From positions 1-64,000 of the forward strand of contig JAUXVI010000020.1 of NCBI GenBank assembly GCA_030680575.1: a stretch of 64,000 nt of DNA, given 5' to 3'. This document shows positions 12,937-24,806 of the stretch, piece after piece. Origin of the DNA: Hylemonella sp. (GTDB lineage: Bacteria > Pseudomonadota > Gammaproteobacteria > Burkholderiales > Burkholderiaceae_C). The notes under the pieces are model-generated. The model was not told where the DNA came from and did not search any database. It saw only the letters and a list, made by a program, of their open reading frames with translations. Every line of letters begins with the position of its first letter. Position 1 is the first letter of the stretch. A program made the position numbers and the translations under genes.

Positions 12937-14067
12937 ATGCTGCTGACCCAAGACCAGGAAATGATCCGCGACGCGGTGCGCGCCTTTGCCAAACAAGAGC
13001 TGTGGCCGCATGCGGCGCGCTGGGACAAGGAGCACCATTTTCCGAAAGACGTCCACCAGGGGCTGGCCGCACTGGGGGCCTACGGCATCTGCGTGCCGGA
13101 AGAGTTCGGCGGTGCCAATCTGGACTACCTGACGCTGGCGCTGGTGCTGGAGGAGATCGCCGCCGGCGACGGCGGTACCAGCACCGCGATCTCGGTCACC
13201 AACTGTCCGGTCAATGCCATCCTCATGCGCTACGGCAACGCACAGCAGAAAAAGCGCTGGCTCACGCCGCTGGCGCAGGGCCAACTGCTCGGCGCCTTCT
13301 GCCTGACCGAGCCGCACGTCGGCTCCGATGCCTCGTCGCTACGCACCACAGCGGAGAAGGTGGGAGACGAGTACGTCATCAACGGCGTCAAGCAGTTCAT
13401 CACCAGTGGCCAGAACGGCGACGTGGCCATCGTGATTGCCGTCACCGACAAGGGCGCTGGCAAGAAGGGCATGAGCGCCTTTCTGGTGCCGACCGATGCG
13501 CCGGGTTATGTGGTGGCGCGCCTGGAAGACAAGCTGGGCCAGCATTCCAGCGACACGGCGCAGATCAATTTCGACAACTGCCGCATCCCGGCCGAGAACC
13601 TGATTGGTGCTGAGGGTGAGGGTTACAAGATCGCGCTCGGCGCCTTGGAAGGCGGGCGCATCGGCATTGCGGCGCAAAGCATCGGCATGGCGCGCAGCGC
13701 GTTCGAGGTGGCGCTCGACTATGCCAAGCAGCGCGAGAGCTTCGGCCAGCCGATTTTCAACCACCAGGCTGTGGGTTTTCGCCTGGCCGAGTGCGCAACA
13801 AAGATTGAAGCCGCGCGCCAGCTGGTCTGGCACGCCGCCGCGTTGCGCGATGCCGGTCGGCCCTGCCTGAAGGAAGCCGCCATGGCCAAACTGTTTGCCA
13901 GTGAGATGGCGGAAGCGGTGTGCAGCACCGCCATCCAGACCCTGGGCGGCTACGGTTACGTGAGCGACTTCCCGGTCGAGCGCATCTACCGTGACGTGCG
14001 CGTGTGCCAGATTTATGAAGGCACCAGCGACGTGCAGAAGATCCTGATCCAGCGCGCGCTGGCCTGA
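12937..14067 (+). CDS. acyl-CoA dehydrogenase
   Basis: GAFCLTEPHVGSDASSLRTTAEK, GGYGYVSDFPVERIYRDVRVCQIYEGTSDVQKILI. Confidence 0.95.
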   Translation: MLLTQDQEMIRDAVRAFAKQELWPHAARWDKEHHFPKDVHQGLAALGAYGICVPEEFGGANLDYLTLALVLEEIAAGDGGTSTAISVTNCPVNAILMRYGNAQQKKRWLTPLAQGQLLGAFCLTEPHVGSDASSLRTTAEKVGDEYVINGVKQFITSGQNGDVAIVIAVTDKGAGKKGMSAFLVPTDAPGYVVARLEDKLGQHSSDTAQINFDNCRIPAENLIGAEGEGYKIALGALEGGRIGIAAQSIGMARSAFEVALDYAKQRESFGQPIFNHQAVGFRLAECATKIEAARQLVWHAAALRDAGRPCLKEAAMAKLFASEMAEAVCSTAIQTLGGYGYVSDFPVERIYRDVRVCQIYEGTSDVQKILIQRALA

Positions 14068-14091
14068 GCCGCTGGTCCGCTCCGGCTGCCG

Positions 14092-14310
14092 TCAGACGAC
14101 GAAGCTGATCAGCCGGCCGGTGGGTTGGCCCATGGTGTTGAGGATGATCTGCATCTGCTCGGCCTTGGCCTGTCGTTTCGCCTGGGCATCGGCGTAGGGG
14201 TCGTAGGTCGAGACTTTGGGTGTCAGCGGCCGGCTGCTCACCAGTCCTTTGACCGCGGTGGAGGCGCCTGCTTGTCTGATGGATCCCACTTCGTTTGCCA
14301 TATCACTCAA
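14092..14310 (-). CDS. hypothetical small protein (72 aa)
   Basis: Open reading frame in an otherwise unassigned gap between + strand genes. Confidence 0.45.
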   Translation of the reverse strand: MSDMANEVGSIRQAGASTAVKGLVSSRPLTPKVSTYDPYADAQAKRQAKAEQMQIILNTMGQPTGRLISFVV

Positions 14311-14469
14311 TTCACGTCGGCGGCGATGATACTGCAGACGTCGGATCGTCGCGGCACGTCCGAAGCGGCGGCTTGGGGTGCTCTCCCCGCGTTCGGCCGT
14401 GCGACAATTTCAAGATGATTTCTGGGCGCTCCCCTGCGGGTTCGCACCTTCTTATTCCGGAGACACACC

Positions 14470-14883
14470 ATGCCCATCACCAAAGGATTCCGTGCCCTCG
14501 TTGACGAGGCCATGGCCCAGGTCAAGACCTACACCGTGCCCGAGGTGCTGGCCATGCTGGACGACCCGAAGGTGCACATCGTGGACATCCGCGACGTGCG
14601 CGAACTGAAGGACGGTACCGTCACCGGCAGCAGCCACGCACCGCGCTGCATGCTGGAGTTCTGGGTCGATCCCGAGTCGCCGTACCACAAGCCGATGTGG
14701 GCCGACGAGAGCAAGCACTTCATCCTATTCTGCGGTGCCGGCTGGCGCAGTGCACTGGCCACCAAGACGCTGCAGGACATGGGTATGACCAATGTGGCGC
14801 ACATCGACGGCGGTTTTGCCGAATGGGTCAAGCAGGGTGGTCCGGTCGAGACGCTGGAAGAGCGCAAGGCGAAGAAGGGCTGA
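14470..14883 (+). CDS. rhodanese-like domain protein
   Basis: VHIVDIRDVRELKDGTVTGSSHAPR, active-site-like FCGAGWRSALAT. Confidence 0.9.
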   Translation: MPITKGFRALVDEAMAQVKTYTVPEVLAMLDDPKVHIVDIRDVRELKDGTVTGSSHAPRCMLEFWVDPESPYHKPMWADESKHFILFCGAGWRSALATKTLQDMGMTNVAHIDGGFAEWVKQGGPVETLEERKAKKG

Positions 14884-15293
14884 TGGTTTCCTCTGCCGCT
14901 GCTTGCCCTTGCGGCCGCTGCGACGCGGCCGGCCGCGGGTTGCCGTACGCGCAGTGCTGTGGTCGCTACGTCGACAATCTTGACGGCACGCCGGCGCCCG
15001 ACGCCGAGGCCCTGATGCGCTCACGCTACAGCGCCTTCGTGCTGGAGCGTGCCGACTACCTGCGCGCGACCTGGCACGCCAGCAAGCGGCCGTCCCAGGT
15101 GAGTTTTGATGTCGGCGTCAAATGGCTGGGGCTGGAGGTGCGCGACCACCAGGTCATCGACGACAGCCATGCCGAGGTCGAGTTCGTCGCCCGGCTGCGC
15201 GAACCGTCCGGCCGTGCCGTGCGCCTGCACGAGCGCAGCCGTTTTGTGCGCGAAGACGGTCGCTGGTTTTATGTCGACGGCGATCGTCAATGA
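14883..15293 (+). CDS. YchJ family protein
   Basis: CPCG...YAQCCGRY...LMRSRYSAFVLERADYLRATWH; TGATG coupling to the rhodanese gene. Confidence 0.85.
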   Translation: MVSSAAACPCGRCDAAGRGLPYAQCCGRYVDNLDGTPAPDAEALMRSRYSAFVLERADYLRATWHASKRPSQVSFDVGVKWLGLEVRDHQVIDDSHAEVEFVARLREPSGRAVRLHERSRFVREDGRWFYVDGDRQ

Positions 15294-15329
15294 AATCTGT
15301 GCTTGAGCCTCGTCGATAATGCGCATGCA

Positions 15330-15346
15330 GCTATTAAATTTATAGC
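15330..15346 (+). repeat. GCTAT-N7-ATAGC 17-nt hairpin repeat, copy A
   Basis: gctattaaatttatagc. Confidence 0.7.
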
Positions 15347-15357
15347 GTTCTGGTGTG

Positions 15358-16008
15358 ATGCGATTCGACGCAATCCTGTTCGACTGCGATGGCGTACTGG
15401 TGGACTCCGAGCCCATCGTCAACCGCGTGCTGCGCGACATGCTGGCCGAGCGCGGCTGGGTGCTGACGGCCGAGGAATGCTGGTCCATATTCGTCGGCAA
15501 GGCGGTCAAGGACGAGCGCTTGCGCATCGAGCAGCACACCGGCCAGCCGCTGACCGAGGAGTGGCTGGCCGGTTTCCGTGCACGACGCAATGCGGCGCTG
15601 GAAGCTGAGCTGAGCGTCATCGCCAATGCGCAGGCGGCGGTGCATGAAGTCCACGCCCGGCATGACGCGCGCATCGCCTGCGCCTCGGGCGCCGACCGCC
15701 ACAAGGTCGAGTTGCAGTTGCGCAAGGTCGGCCTGCTGGATTACTTTGCCGGCCGTATCTTCAGCGGCCACGAGATGCCGCGTTCCAAGCCGCACCCGGA
15801 CGTCTACCTCGCGGCCGCCGCCGCCCTGGCGGCATCACCACAGCGTTGTGCCGTGGTGGAAGACACGTTGACCGGTGTGGCCGCCGGCGTGGCGGCTGGC
15901 GCCACGGTGTTTGCCTACGTGCCGCAGGGCGATGCTGAGGTGTTCCGCCGCGCGGGTGCCGTCGAGGTCTTCCGCGACATGGCGCAGCTGCCGGACGTGT
16001 TGCGCTAA
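15358..16008 (+). CDS. HAD-family hydrolase (phosphoglycolate phosphatase/beta-phosphoglucomutase-like)
   Basis: FDCDGVLVDSEPIVNRV, ASGADRHKV, SKPHPDVYL, VVEDTLTGVAAGVAAG. Confidence 0.92.
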   Translation: MRFDAILFDCDGVLVDSEPIVNRVLRDMLAERGWVLTAEECWSIFVGKAVKDERLRIEQHTGQPLTEEWLAGFRARRNAALEAELSVIANAQAAVHEVHARHDARIACASGADRHKVELQLRKVGLLDYFAGRIFSGHEMPRSKPHPDVYLAAAAALAASPQRCAVVEDTLTGVAAGVAAGATVFAYVPQGDAEVFRRAGAVEVFRDMAQLPDVLR

Positions 16009-18167
16009 AGAGCGTTGCCTGCTTCGAGCAGGCGGCTCAGCGCCTCCTGCGACAGGGGGCGCGACAGCAGGTAACCCTGGAATTCGTGGCAGCCCTGGTA
16101 GCGCAGGAAGTCGAACTGCGCCTGGTTCTCCACGCCCTCGGCCACCACGGTCTTGCGCAGACTCTGGCCGAGCGAGATGACGGCGCGCGCGATCATCGCC
16201 ACCTCTTCCTCGTGTTCGATGCCGGTGACCAGAGAGCGGTCGATCTTGATGATGTCCAGCGGAAAGCGCCGCAGGTAGCTGAGCGAGGAATAACCGGTGC
16301 CGAAGTCGTCCATGGCCAGGTTGACACCGAGATCCTTGAAGCGGTCCAGCGTGGTGATGGCGCGATCACCATCCCCCATGAACACCGTTTCGGTGATTTC
16401 CAGCTCAACCTGGTCGGCCGGCAGTTGTGCTTCGTCCAGCAGCTCGGCCACATGGGCCACGATGTCGCCACTCAGGAACAGGCGCGGCGACAGGTTGACC
16501 GCCATGCGCAGTGGGGTGGCGCGCTGAAGGTTCCAGTGGCGCGCAGCGGCAAAGGCGCGGCGCAGGATGGCGGTGGTCAGCGGCAGGATCAGGCCGGTTT
16601 CTTCGGCGATCGGGATGAAACGGTCTGGACTGACCGCGCCGTATTCGGGGTGAAACCAGCGCGCCAGCGCCTCCATGCCGACGATACGGCGGCGGTGGTC
16701 GAACTTGGGCTGGTAGTGCACCTCGAATTCGTCATGTTCGATGGCCAGGCGCAGCGCCGTTTCCAGGTTGAGCCGCTCGTCGGCCTCGCGGTTGAGCGCA
16801 CTGGTGAAAAACTGGAAATTGTTGCGGCCACGGTTCTTGGCCGCGTACATGGCGACGTCGGCGTGCTTGAGCAGGTTGGCCGAGTCTTCGCCATCGGCGG
16901 GATAGAGCGCGACACCCAGGCTGGCGCCGATGTGGAATTCACGCCCGGACAGCAGCACCGGCTGGGCAATTGCGTTCAGCACGCGCCGAAGGTGAGAGAT
17001 GACGGTGCTGATGCGGAAATGGTCGTTCAGCAGCAGGACGAATTCATCGCCACCGAGCCGTGCCACCGTGTCGGAATTGCGCACGCAGTGCCGGAGGCGG
17101 TCGGCGATTTCCATCAGCAGCTTGTCGCCGGCGCCATGGCCCAGGCTGTCGTTGATGAACTTGAAGTTGTCGAGGTCGATGAACACCACCGTCAGGTAAT
17201 AACCCAGCCGCGCAGCACGGGCAATGCCCTGCTCCACGCGGTCGCCCAGCAGGATGCGGTTGGGCAGGCCGGTCAGCATGTCGTGGTTGGCCTGGCGTTC
17301 GAGTTGCTCCTGGTAATGTCGCCGTTCCGAAATGTCCTGCACCGTGCCTTCGTAGTAGAGCGTCGCGCCAGCGGCGTCGCGCACGATGTGGGCGTTCTCC
17401 GAGATCCAGATGCGCGTGCCGTCCTGTCGGTAGATCTCGGATTCGAAATTGAGCACCTCGCCTTGTTGCTCCATGAGCTGGCGGAAGCGTTCACGCTGGC
17501 TCGGGCGCACGTAGAGCTGGCGCCCGATGTCGTCCAGGTTGGTCATCAGGGCTTGCGTGCTGGCATAACCGTAGAGGCGCGCCAGCGCCGGGTTGGCCGC
17601 CAGGTAACGGCCATCGGGCGTGGTCTGGAAGATGCCCTCGGAGGCGTGCTCGAAGATGTTGCGGTAGCGCAGCTCGGCCTGCTCCAATGCCTCCAGCATT
17701 TCACGCTGGTTGGTCACGTCTTCGATGAAGCCCTCGATCACGACCTCACCCTTTTCATCGGGCACGGCAACGCCGCGTTCGACCACCCATTTCATGTGCC
17801 CTGATTTCGTGACGATCCGGTACTGCACGGAAAAACGTTGCCCACCGAGCACGGCGGCGTTGATATGGGCGCGGACATGAGCGCGTTCTTCCGGGTGGGT
17901 GATGTCCTCCCAGGTAACGGCGGCGTTTTCCACCAGTTCGGTCGGCTGGTAGCCGGTCAGCATCAGGCAACCCTGGCTGACGAAAATCATGCGCCAGCTG
18001 GCGTCGTTGCAGCAGCGGTAGGCCATGCCATCCAGGTTGTTGACCAGCGTGTCGAGCACGCGTGCGCGGTCCAGTTCCCCGGCACTGAGCAAGCTGGTAC
18101 GGCGTGAGCGTATGGGGGCGGGCGGCATGGTACTCACGGGTGGGCTTGTCACGCTTGTATTTAGCAA
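16005..18167 (-). CDS. PAS-GGDEF-EAL domain protein
   Basis: PAS/PAC region, [23 protein letters not shown] (EAL), [13 protein letters not shown]. Confidence 0.95.
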   Translation of the reverse strand: MLNTSVTSPPVSTMPPAPIRSRRTSLLSAGELDRARVLDTLVNNLDGMAYRCCNDASWRMIFVSQGCLMLTGYQPTELVENAAVTWEDITHPEERAHVRAHINAAVLGGQRFSVQYRIVTKSGHMKWVVERGVAVPDEKGEVVIEGFIEDVTNQREMLEALEQAELRYRNIFEHASEGIFQTTPDGRYLAANPALARLYGYASTQALMTNLDDIGRQLYVRPSQRERFRQLMEQQGEVLNFESEIYRQDGTRIWISENAHIVRDAAGATLYYEGTVQDISERRHYQEQLERQANHDMLTGLPNRILLGDRVEQGIARAARLGYYLTVVFIDLDNFKFINDSLGHGAGDKLLMEIADRLRHCVRNSDTVARLGGDEFVLLLNDHFRISTVISHLRRVLNAIAQPVLLSGREFHIGASLGVALYPADGEDSANLLKHADVAMYAAKNRGRNNFQFFTSALNREADERLNLETALRLAIEHDEFEVHYQPKFDHRRRIVGMEALARWFHPEYGAVSPDRFIPIAEETGLILPLTTAILRRAFAAARHWNLQRATPLRMAVNLSPRLFLSGDIVAHVAELLDEAQLPADQVELEITETVFMGDGDRAITTLDRFKDLGVNLAMDDFGTGYSSLSYLRRFPLDIIKIDRSLVTGIEHEEEVAMIARAVISLGQSLRKTVVAEGVENQAQFDFLRYQGCHEFQGYLLSRPLSQEALSRLLEAGNAL

Positions 18168-18241
18168 GGGCCGTGCCTGTTTGACGCACCGTCGTGGTGC
18201 TGTGTGGACATTTGCGGCGGATACGGGGCCAAATCTGCCAC

Positions 18242-18267
18242 AATTGACGTTTACGTAAACGTCAACT
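18242..18267. promoter_or_regulatory. LiuR-type (MerR family) operator candidate, site 2
   Basis: aattgacgtttacgtaaacgtcaact, upstream of methylcrotonyl-CoA carboxylase operon. Confidence 0.8.
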
Positions 18268-18308
18268 CCGTCCGGCGTGCTGCCGGCGGGGGCTCAGAAA
18301 GCACAACC

Positions 18309-19916
18309 ATGCCGATTCTGGAAACCAAGCTCAATGCCCGCTCGGCCGACTTCCAGGCCAACGCCACGGCCATGCGGTCGCTGGTGGACGATCTCAATAC
18401 CCAGGTGACCCGGGTGGCCCAGGGCGGCGGCGAGGCGGCGCGCGCCAAGCACACGGCGCGCGGCAAGCTGCTGCCGCGCGAGCGCGTGCAGCGCCTGCTC
18501 GACCCCGGCACGCCCTTCCTGGAGCTCAGCCCGCTGGCCGCCTACGCCATGTACAACGACGAGGCGCCCTGTGCCGGCCTGATCGCCGGCATCGGCCGCG
18601 TCAGCGGCGTCGATTGCATGATCGTCTGCAACGACGCCACGGTGAAGGGTGGCACCTATTACCCGCTGACGGTGAAAAAGCACCTGCGGGCACAGGAAGT
18701 GGCACAGCAGAACCGCCTGCCCTGCATCTACCTGGTGGACTCGGGCGGCGCCAACCTGCCGAACCAGGATGACGTTTTCCCGGACCGTGACCACTTCGGC
18801 CGCATCTTCTACAACCAGGCCAATATGAGCGCGTTGGGCATCGCGCAGGTTGCGGTGGTCATGGGCTCATGCACCGCTGGCGGCGCCTACGTGCCGGCCA
18901 TGAGCGACGAGGCCATCATCGTCAAGAACCAGGGCACCATCTTCCTTGGCGGCCCGCCGCTGGTGAAAGCGGCCACCGGCGAGGTGGTGACGGCGGAAGA
19001 CCTGGGCGGTGGCGACGTGCACACCCGCCTGTCCGGCGTGGCCGACCACCTGGCGCAGAACGATCTGCACGCTCTGGCGCTGGCGCGTGCTGCGGTCAAG
19101 AATCTGAACTCAAACAAGGCCCCAAGCCTTGTCACGGCGGCGCCGGCAGCGCCTAAATTCGCCTCGGAAGAACTGTATGGCGTGATCCCGACCGACACCC
19201 GCAAACCGTTCGACGTGCGCGAGATCATCGCCCGCATCGTCGACGGCTCCGAGTTCGATGAGTTCAAGTCGCGCTACGGCACCACGCTGGTGTGCGGCTT
19301 CGCCCGCATCGAGGGCATGCCGGTGGGTATCGTCGCCAACAACGGCATCCTGTTCAGCGAGTCCGCCTTGAAAGGCGCGCACTTCATCGAACTGTGCTGC
19401 CAGCGCAAGATCCCGCTGGTGTTCCTGCAGAACATCACCGGCTTCATGGTCGGGCGCAAGTACGAGAACGAGGGCATCGCGCGCAACGGCGCCAAGATGG
19501 TGACGGCGGTCTCCACCGCGCAGGTGCCGAAGTTCACCGTCATCATCGGCGGCAGTTTCGGCGCCGGCAACTACGGCATGTGCGGCCGCGCCTTTAACCC
19601 GCGTTTCCTCTGGATGTGGCCGAACGCGCGCATCTCCGTCATGGGCGGCGAGCAGGCCGCCAGCGTGCTGGCCACCGTCAAGCGCGACGGCATCGAGGCC
19701 AAGGGCGGCCAGTGGAGCATGGAGGAGGAAGAGGCCTTCAAGGCGCCGATCCGCAACCAGTACGAAGCCCAGGGCCACCCCTACTACGCCACCGCCCGCC
19801 TGTGGGACGACGGCGTGATCGACCCGGCCGACACGCGCCGCGTGCTGGCGCTGGGTCTGAGTGCAGCGCTCAACGCGCCGATTCCGGACACGAAGTTCGG
19901 TGTGTTCCGGATGTAA
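18309..19916 (+). CDS. liuB: methylcrotonoyl-CoA carboxylase carboxyltransferase subunit
   Basis: Carboxyltransferase sequence ([47 protein letters not shown]) paired with the biotin subunit downstream. Confidence 0.93.
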   Translation: MPILETKLNARSADFQANATAMRSLVDDLNTQVTRVAQGGGEAARAKHTARGKLLPRERVQRLLDPGTPFLELSPLAAYAMYNDEAPCAGLIAGIGRVSGVDCMIVCNDATVKGGTYYPLTVKKHLRAQEVAQQNRLPCIYLVDSGGANLPNQDDVFPDRDHFGRIFYNQANMSALGIAQVAVVMGSCTAGGAYVPAMSDEAIIVKNQGTIFLGGPPLVKAATGEVVTAEDLGGGDVHTRLSGVADHLAQNDLHALALARAAVKNLNSNKAPSLVTAAPAAPKFASEELYGVIPTDTRKPFDVREIIARIVDGSEFDEFKSRYGTTLVCGFARIEGMPVGIVANNGILFSESALKGAHFIELCCQRKIPLVFLQNITGFMVGRKYENEGIARNGAKMVTAVSTAQVPKFTVIIGGSFGAGNYGMCGRAFNPRFLWMWPNARISVMGGEQAASVLATVKRDGIEAKGGQWSMEEEEAFKAPIRNQYEAQGHPYYATARLWDDGVIDPADTRRVLALGLSAALNAPIPDTKFGVFRM

Positions 19917-19926
19917 GGGGCGATAT

Positions 19927-21936
<2,010 letters not shown>

Positions 21937-21971
21937 CGCTGGCAGTGCGCGACAGCCGCTAAGCTCGGCCT

Positions 21972-22892
21972 ATGAAGATCTATTTCTGTTGCACCGATTT
22001 CAAGGCAGAGCCTTGGCTGGCCGCGTTGCGCGCGGCCTTGCCGCAGGCCGAGATCGAGGTCTGGGCGCCCGGGGCGCCAGCGGGCGATTACGCGGTGGTG
22101 TGGGCGCCGCCACAGGCCTTTCTGGACGAGCAGCCACGCCTCAAGGCCTTGTTCAACCTTGGGGCCGGCGTCGACGCGCTGACGCAGCTCAAGGTGCCGC
22201 CAGCGACCCAGCTGGTGCGGCTGGATGATGCCGGCATGTCGGTGCAGATGGCCGAGTACGTGGTGCATGCGCTGATCCGCCACTTTCGCGAGTTCGACGC
22301 CTATGCGGCCGACGTGGCGCAGGGCAAGTGGTCTTTCCGCAAGCCGCGCCTGCGGCAGGATTTTCCGGTTGGCATCATGGGGCTGGGCGTGCTGGGCCAG
22401 CGCGTGGCGCGTGTCGTGCAGGCTTTCGAGTTTCCGGTGCTCGGCTGGAGCCGCAACGCCAAGGACGTGCCCGGTGTGCGTTGTTATGCCGGCGCTGAAC
22501 AGCTGTCCGACTTTCTGGCCGAAACCCGGGTGCTGGTGTGCCTGCTGCCGTTGACCGCCGAAACCGAGGGCATCCTGAACCGGCAGACCCTGGCGCAACT
22601 GCGGCCGGGGGGTTACCTGATCAACGTGGCGCGCGGCGCGCATCTGGTGGAAGAGGACCTGATTCCGTTGCTTGACAACAGACACTTGGCCGGCGCCACG
22701 CTCGATGTGTTCCGCCAGGAGCCGCTGCCGGCCGGCCACCCGTTCTGGCGCCATCCGAAGGTCACCGTCACACCGCACACGGCGGCGCGGACGCTGCGTG
22801 ACGAGAGTGTGGCGCAGATTGTCGCCAAGATCACCCGCCTGGAGCGCGGGGAATCCATCGCGGGTATTGTTGACCCCCTGAAAGGTTACTGA
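21972..22892 (+). CDS. ghrA: glyoxylate/hydroxypyruvate reductase A-like D-2-hydroxyacid dehydrogenase
   Basis: GIMGLGVLGQRVARV, LVCLLPLTAETEGILN, NVARGAHLVEEDL. Confidence 0.88.
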   Translation: MKIYFCCTDFKAEPWLAALRAALPQAEIEVWAPGAPAGDYAVVWAPPQAFLDEQPRLKALFNLGAGVDALTQLKVPPATQLVRLDDAGMSVQMAEYVVHALIRHFREFDAYAADVAQGKWSFRKPRLRQDFPVGIMGLGVLGQRVARVVQAFEFPVLGWSRNAKDVPGVRCYAGAEQLSDFLAETRVLVCLLPLTAETEGILNRQTLAQLRPGGYLINVARGAHLVEEDLIPLLDNRHLAGATLDVFRQEPLPAGHPFWRHPKVTVTPHTAARTLRDESVAQIVAKITRLERGESIAGIVDPLKGY

Positions 22893-22893
22893 T

Positions 22894-23799
22894 ATGAGTC
22901 TTCCCGCTCGCGTCCAACTGATCGACGTCGGCCCGCGCGACGGCCTGCAGAACGAGAAGCAGCCGGTGCCGGCGGCCGTCAAGATCGAGTTGGTGCACCG
23001 TCTGCAGGACGCCGGCCTGAAGGAGATTGAGGTCACCAGCTTCGTCAGCCCGAAGTGGGTGCCGCAGATGGCCGACAACGCCGAGGTCATGGCCGGCATC
23101 CAGCGCCAGAGTGGCGTGCGCTACTCGGCACTGACGCCCAACCTCAAGGGGCTGGAGGCGGCGCTGCCGAGCCGGCCGGACGAGATCGTGGTGTTTGGCG
23201 CTGCCAGCGAAGCCTTCAGCCAGCGCAACATCAACTGCTCGATTGCCGAGAGCATCGAGCGTTTTGCGCCAGTGGTGGCGGCCGCGCGCGCCGCAGGCAT
23301 CCGTGTGCGTGGGGCCATGAGCTGCACCGTCGGTTGCCCCTACGAGGGTGACATCCCGCCCGAGCGGGTGGGCATGCTGGCGCGGTTGATGAAGGACATC
23401 GGCGTGCAGCGGGTGGACGTGGCCGACACCATCGGCGTCGGCACGCCGCTTAAGGTGCAGCGCGCCATCGAGGCGACGCTGGCGCACTTCAGTCTGGACG
23501 ATGTTTCGGGCCACTTCCATGACACCTACGGCCAGGCGCTGGCCAACACCTACGCCGCGTTGGAGATGGGCGTCTGGAATTTCCAGTCCTCCGTGGCCGG
23601 CCTGGGCGGCTGCCCTTACGCCAAGGGCGCCACCGGCAACGTGGCGACCGAGGACGTGGTCTACCTGCTGCACGGCATGGGCATCGACACCGGCATCGAC
23701 CTCGACCGGCTGGTGGATGCCGGCAAGTTCATCAGCGACTTCCTGGGACGTGCGCCCGGCTCGCGTGCTGCCACGGCGTTGCTCGCCAAGCGCGGGTAG
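22894..23799 (+). CDS. liuE: hydroxymethylglutaryl-CoA lyase
   Basis: VGPRDGLQNE, GLGGCPYAKGATGNVATEDVVYLL. Confidence 0.95.
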   Translation: MSLPARVQLIDVGPRDGLQNEKQPVPAAVKIELVHRLQDAGLKEIEVTSFVSPKWVPQMADNAEVMAGIQRQSGVRYSALTPNLKGLEAALPSRPDEIVVFGAASEAFSQRNINCSIAESIERFAPVVAAARAAGIRVRGAMSCTVGCPYEGDIPPERVGMLARLMKDIGVQRVDVADTIGVGTPLKVQRAIEATLAHFSLDDVSGHFHDTYGQALANTYAALEMGVWNFQSSVAGLGGCPYAKGATGNVATEDVVYLLHGMGIDTGIDLDRLVDAGKFISDFLGRAPGSRAATALLAKRG

Positions 23800-24033
23800 G
23801 TGGCGATGGATGCTATGGATTCAATAGCGGTTCGCGCAATGAAGGCGAGGGCTGTGGCCAATAATGTGCCTTCGCCTTGCATATCGGTTTGCAAGATGGA
23901 CGCGCATCGCGTCCTGTGCCTCGGCTGCCTGCGCACGCTGCAGGAGATCCGGGACTGGTCGACGATGAGTGATGCCGACAAACGGACGGTGTGGAGCCTG
24001 ATCGAGGCGCGTTCGGTAACGCAGGGAGCTTGA
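23800..24033 (+). CDS. DUF1289 domain protein (start codon uncertain)
   Basis: PSPCISVCKMDAHRVLCLGCLRTLQEIRDWSTMSDADKR. Confidence 0.85.
   Translation: MAMDAMDSIAVRAMKARAVANNVPSPCISVCKMDAHRVLCLGCLRTLQEIRDWSTMSDADKRTVWSLIEARSVTQGA
23812..23828 (+). repeat. GCTAT-N7-ATAGC 17-nt hairpin repeat, copy C
   Basis: gctatggattcaatagc followed by ggttcgcgc, 10 nt, agggctg. Confidence 0.75.
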
Positions 24034-24034
24034 G

Positions 24035-24676
24035 ATGAAACAGATCACCTTCTACCTGGATTTCATTTCGCCTTATGCCCATCTGGCCTTCGAGCAACTG
24101 CCCGAGGCACTGATGGGCCTGAGTTATTCGGTCAGTTACAAGCCGGTGCTGTTGGGGGCCCTCCTCAAGCACCACGGCCAGCTGGGGCCGGCCGAGGTGC
24201 CGGCCAAACGCGACTGGACCTACCGCCATGTGCAGTGGCTGGGGCACCAGCATCAGGTCCAGCTCCAGATGCCATCGGTGCATCCCTTCAACCCGCTGCC
24301 GCTGCTGCGGCTGGCGATCGCCTGTGCTGGCGGCGGTGATCCCAATCGTTATGTGTGCGAAACCCTGTTGCACCACGTCTGGCATGGCGGGGCCGATGCG
24401 GTGGATGCGACGCGCCTGCAGCAACTGCGCGAACAGCTGGCGCCCCCGCTCGCACCCGACGATGACGTCGTCAAGGCCCGGCTGCGCCAGAACACCGAAG
24501 CGGCCATTGCCGCCGGCGTGTTCGGTGTGCCGGCCTGTCTGGTGGACGACAAGTTGTTCTGGGGGGCTGACAGCCTGCCCATGTTGCGTCGTTATCTGGA
24601 AGGGGATGCCTGGTTTGACGGCCCCGGCTGGCATGCCGTTACAAATGTGACTTCTGGCCTGACCCGCCAGCGCTGA
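24035..24676 (+). CDS. 2-hydroxychromene-2-carboxylate isomerase family (DsbA-like)
   Basis: YLDFISPYAHLAFEQLPEAL, GVFGVPACLVDDKLFWGADSLPMLRRYL. Confidence 0.88.
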   Translation: MKQITFYLDFISPYAHLAFEQLPEALMGLSYSVSYKPVLLGALLKHHGQLGPAEVPAKRDWTYRHVQWLGHQHQVQLQMPSVHPFNPLPLLRLAIACAGGGDPNRYVCETLLHHVWHGGADAVDATRLQQLREQLAPPLAPDDDVVKARLRQNTEAAIAAGVFGVPACLVDDKLFWGADSLPMLRRYLEGDAWFDGPGWHAVTNVTSGLTRQR

Positions 24677-24806
24677 TTTTTGCGTGGAATCGTGGTGAGG
24701 CTCAGGGTTATCCCCTAAGGTCAATGTAAGAAAGTGGTCAGTGCTGTCTCCAAGAATGCACGCAATCCCCACATCAGGGGGGGTCAATTTGTTTAGGAGA
24801 CACAAC

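Noticed and set aside
16086-17804. 572-aa plus-strand ORF antisense to the GGDEF-EAL gene
   Set aside because: Shadow ORF; the minus strand carries unmistakable GGDEF and EAL motifs
24690-24806. cagggttatcccctaagg motif upstream of the MFS transporter as an operator
   Set aside because: Only one copy noticed and no convincing symmetry or comparator in the window
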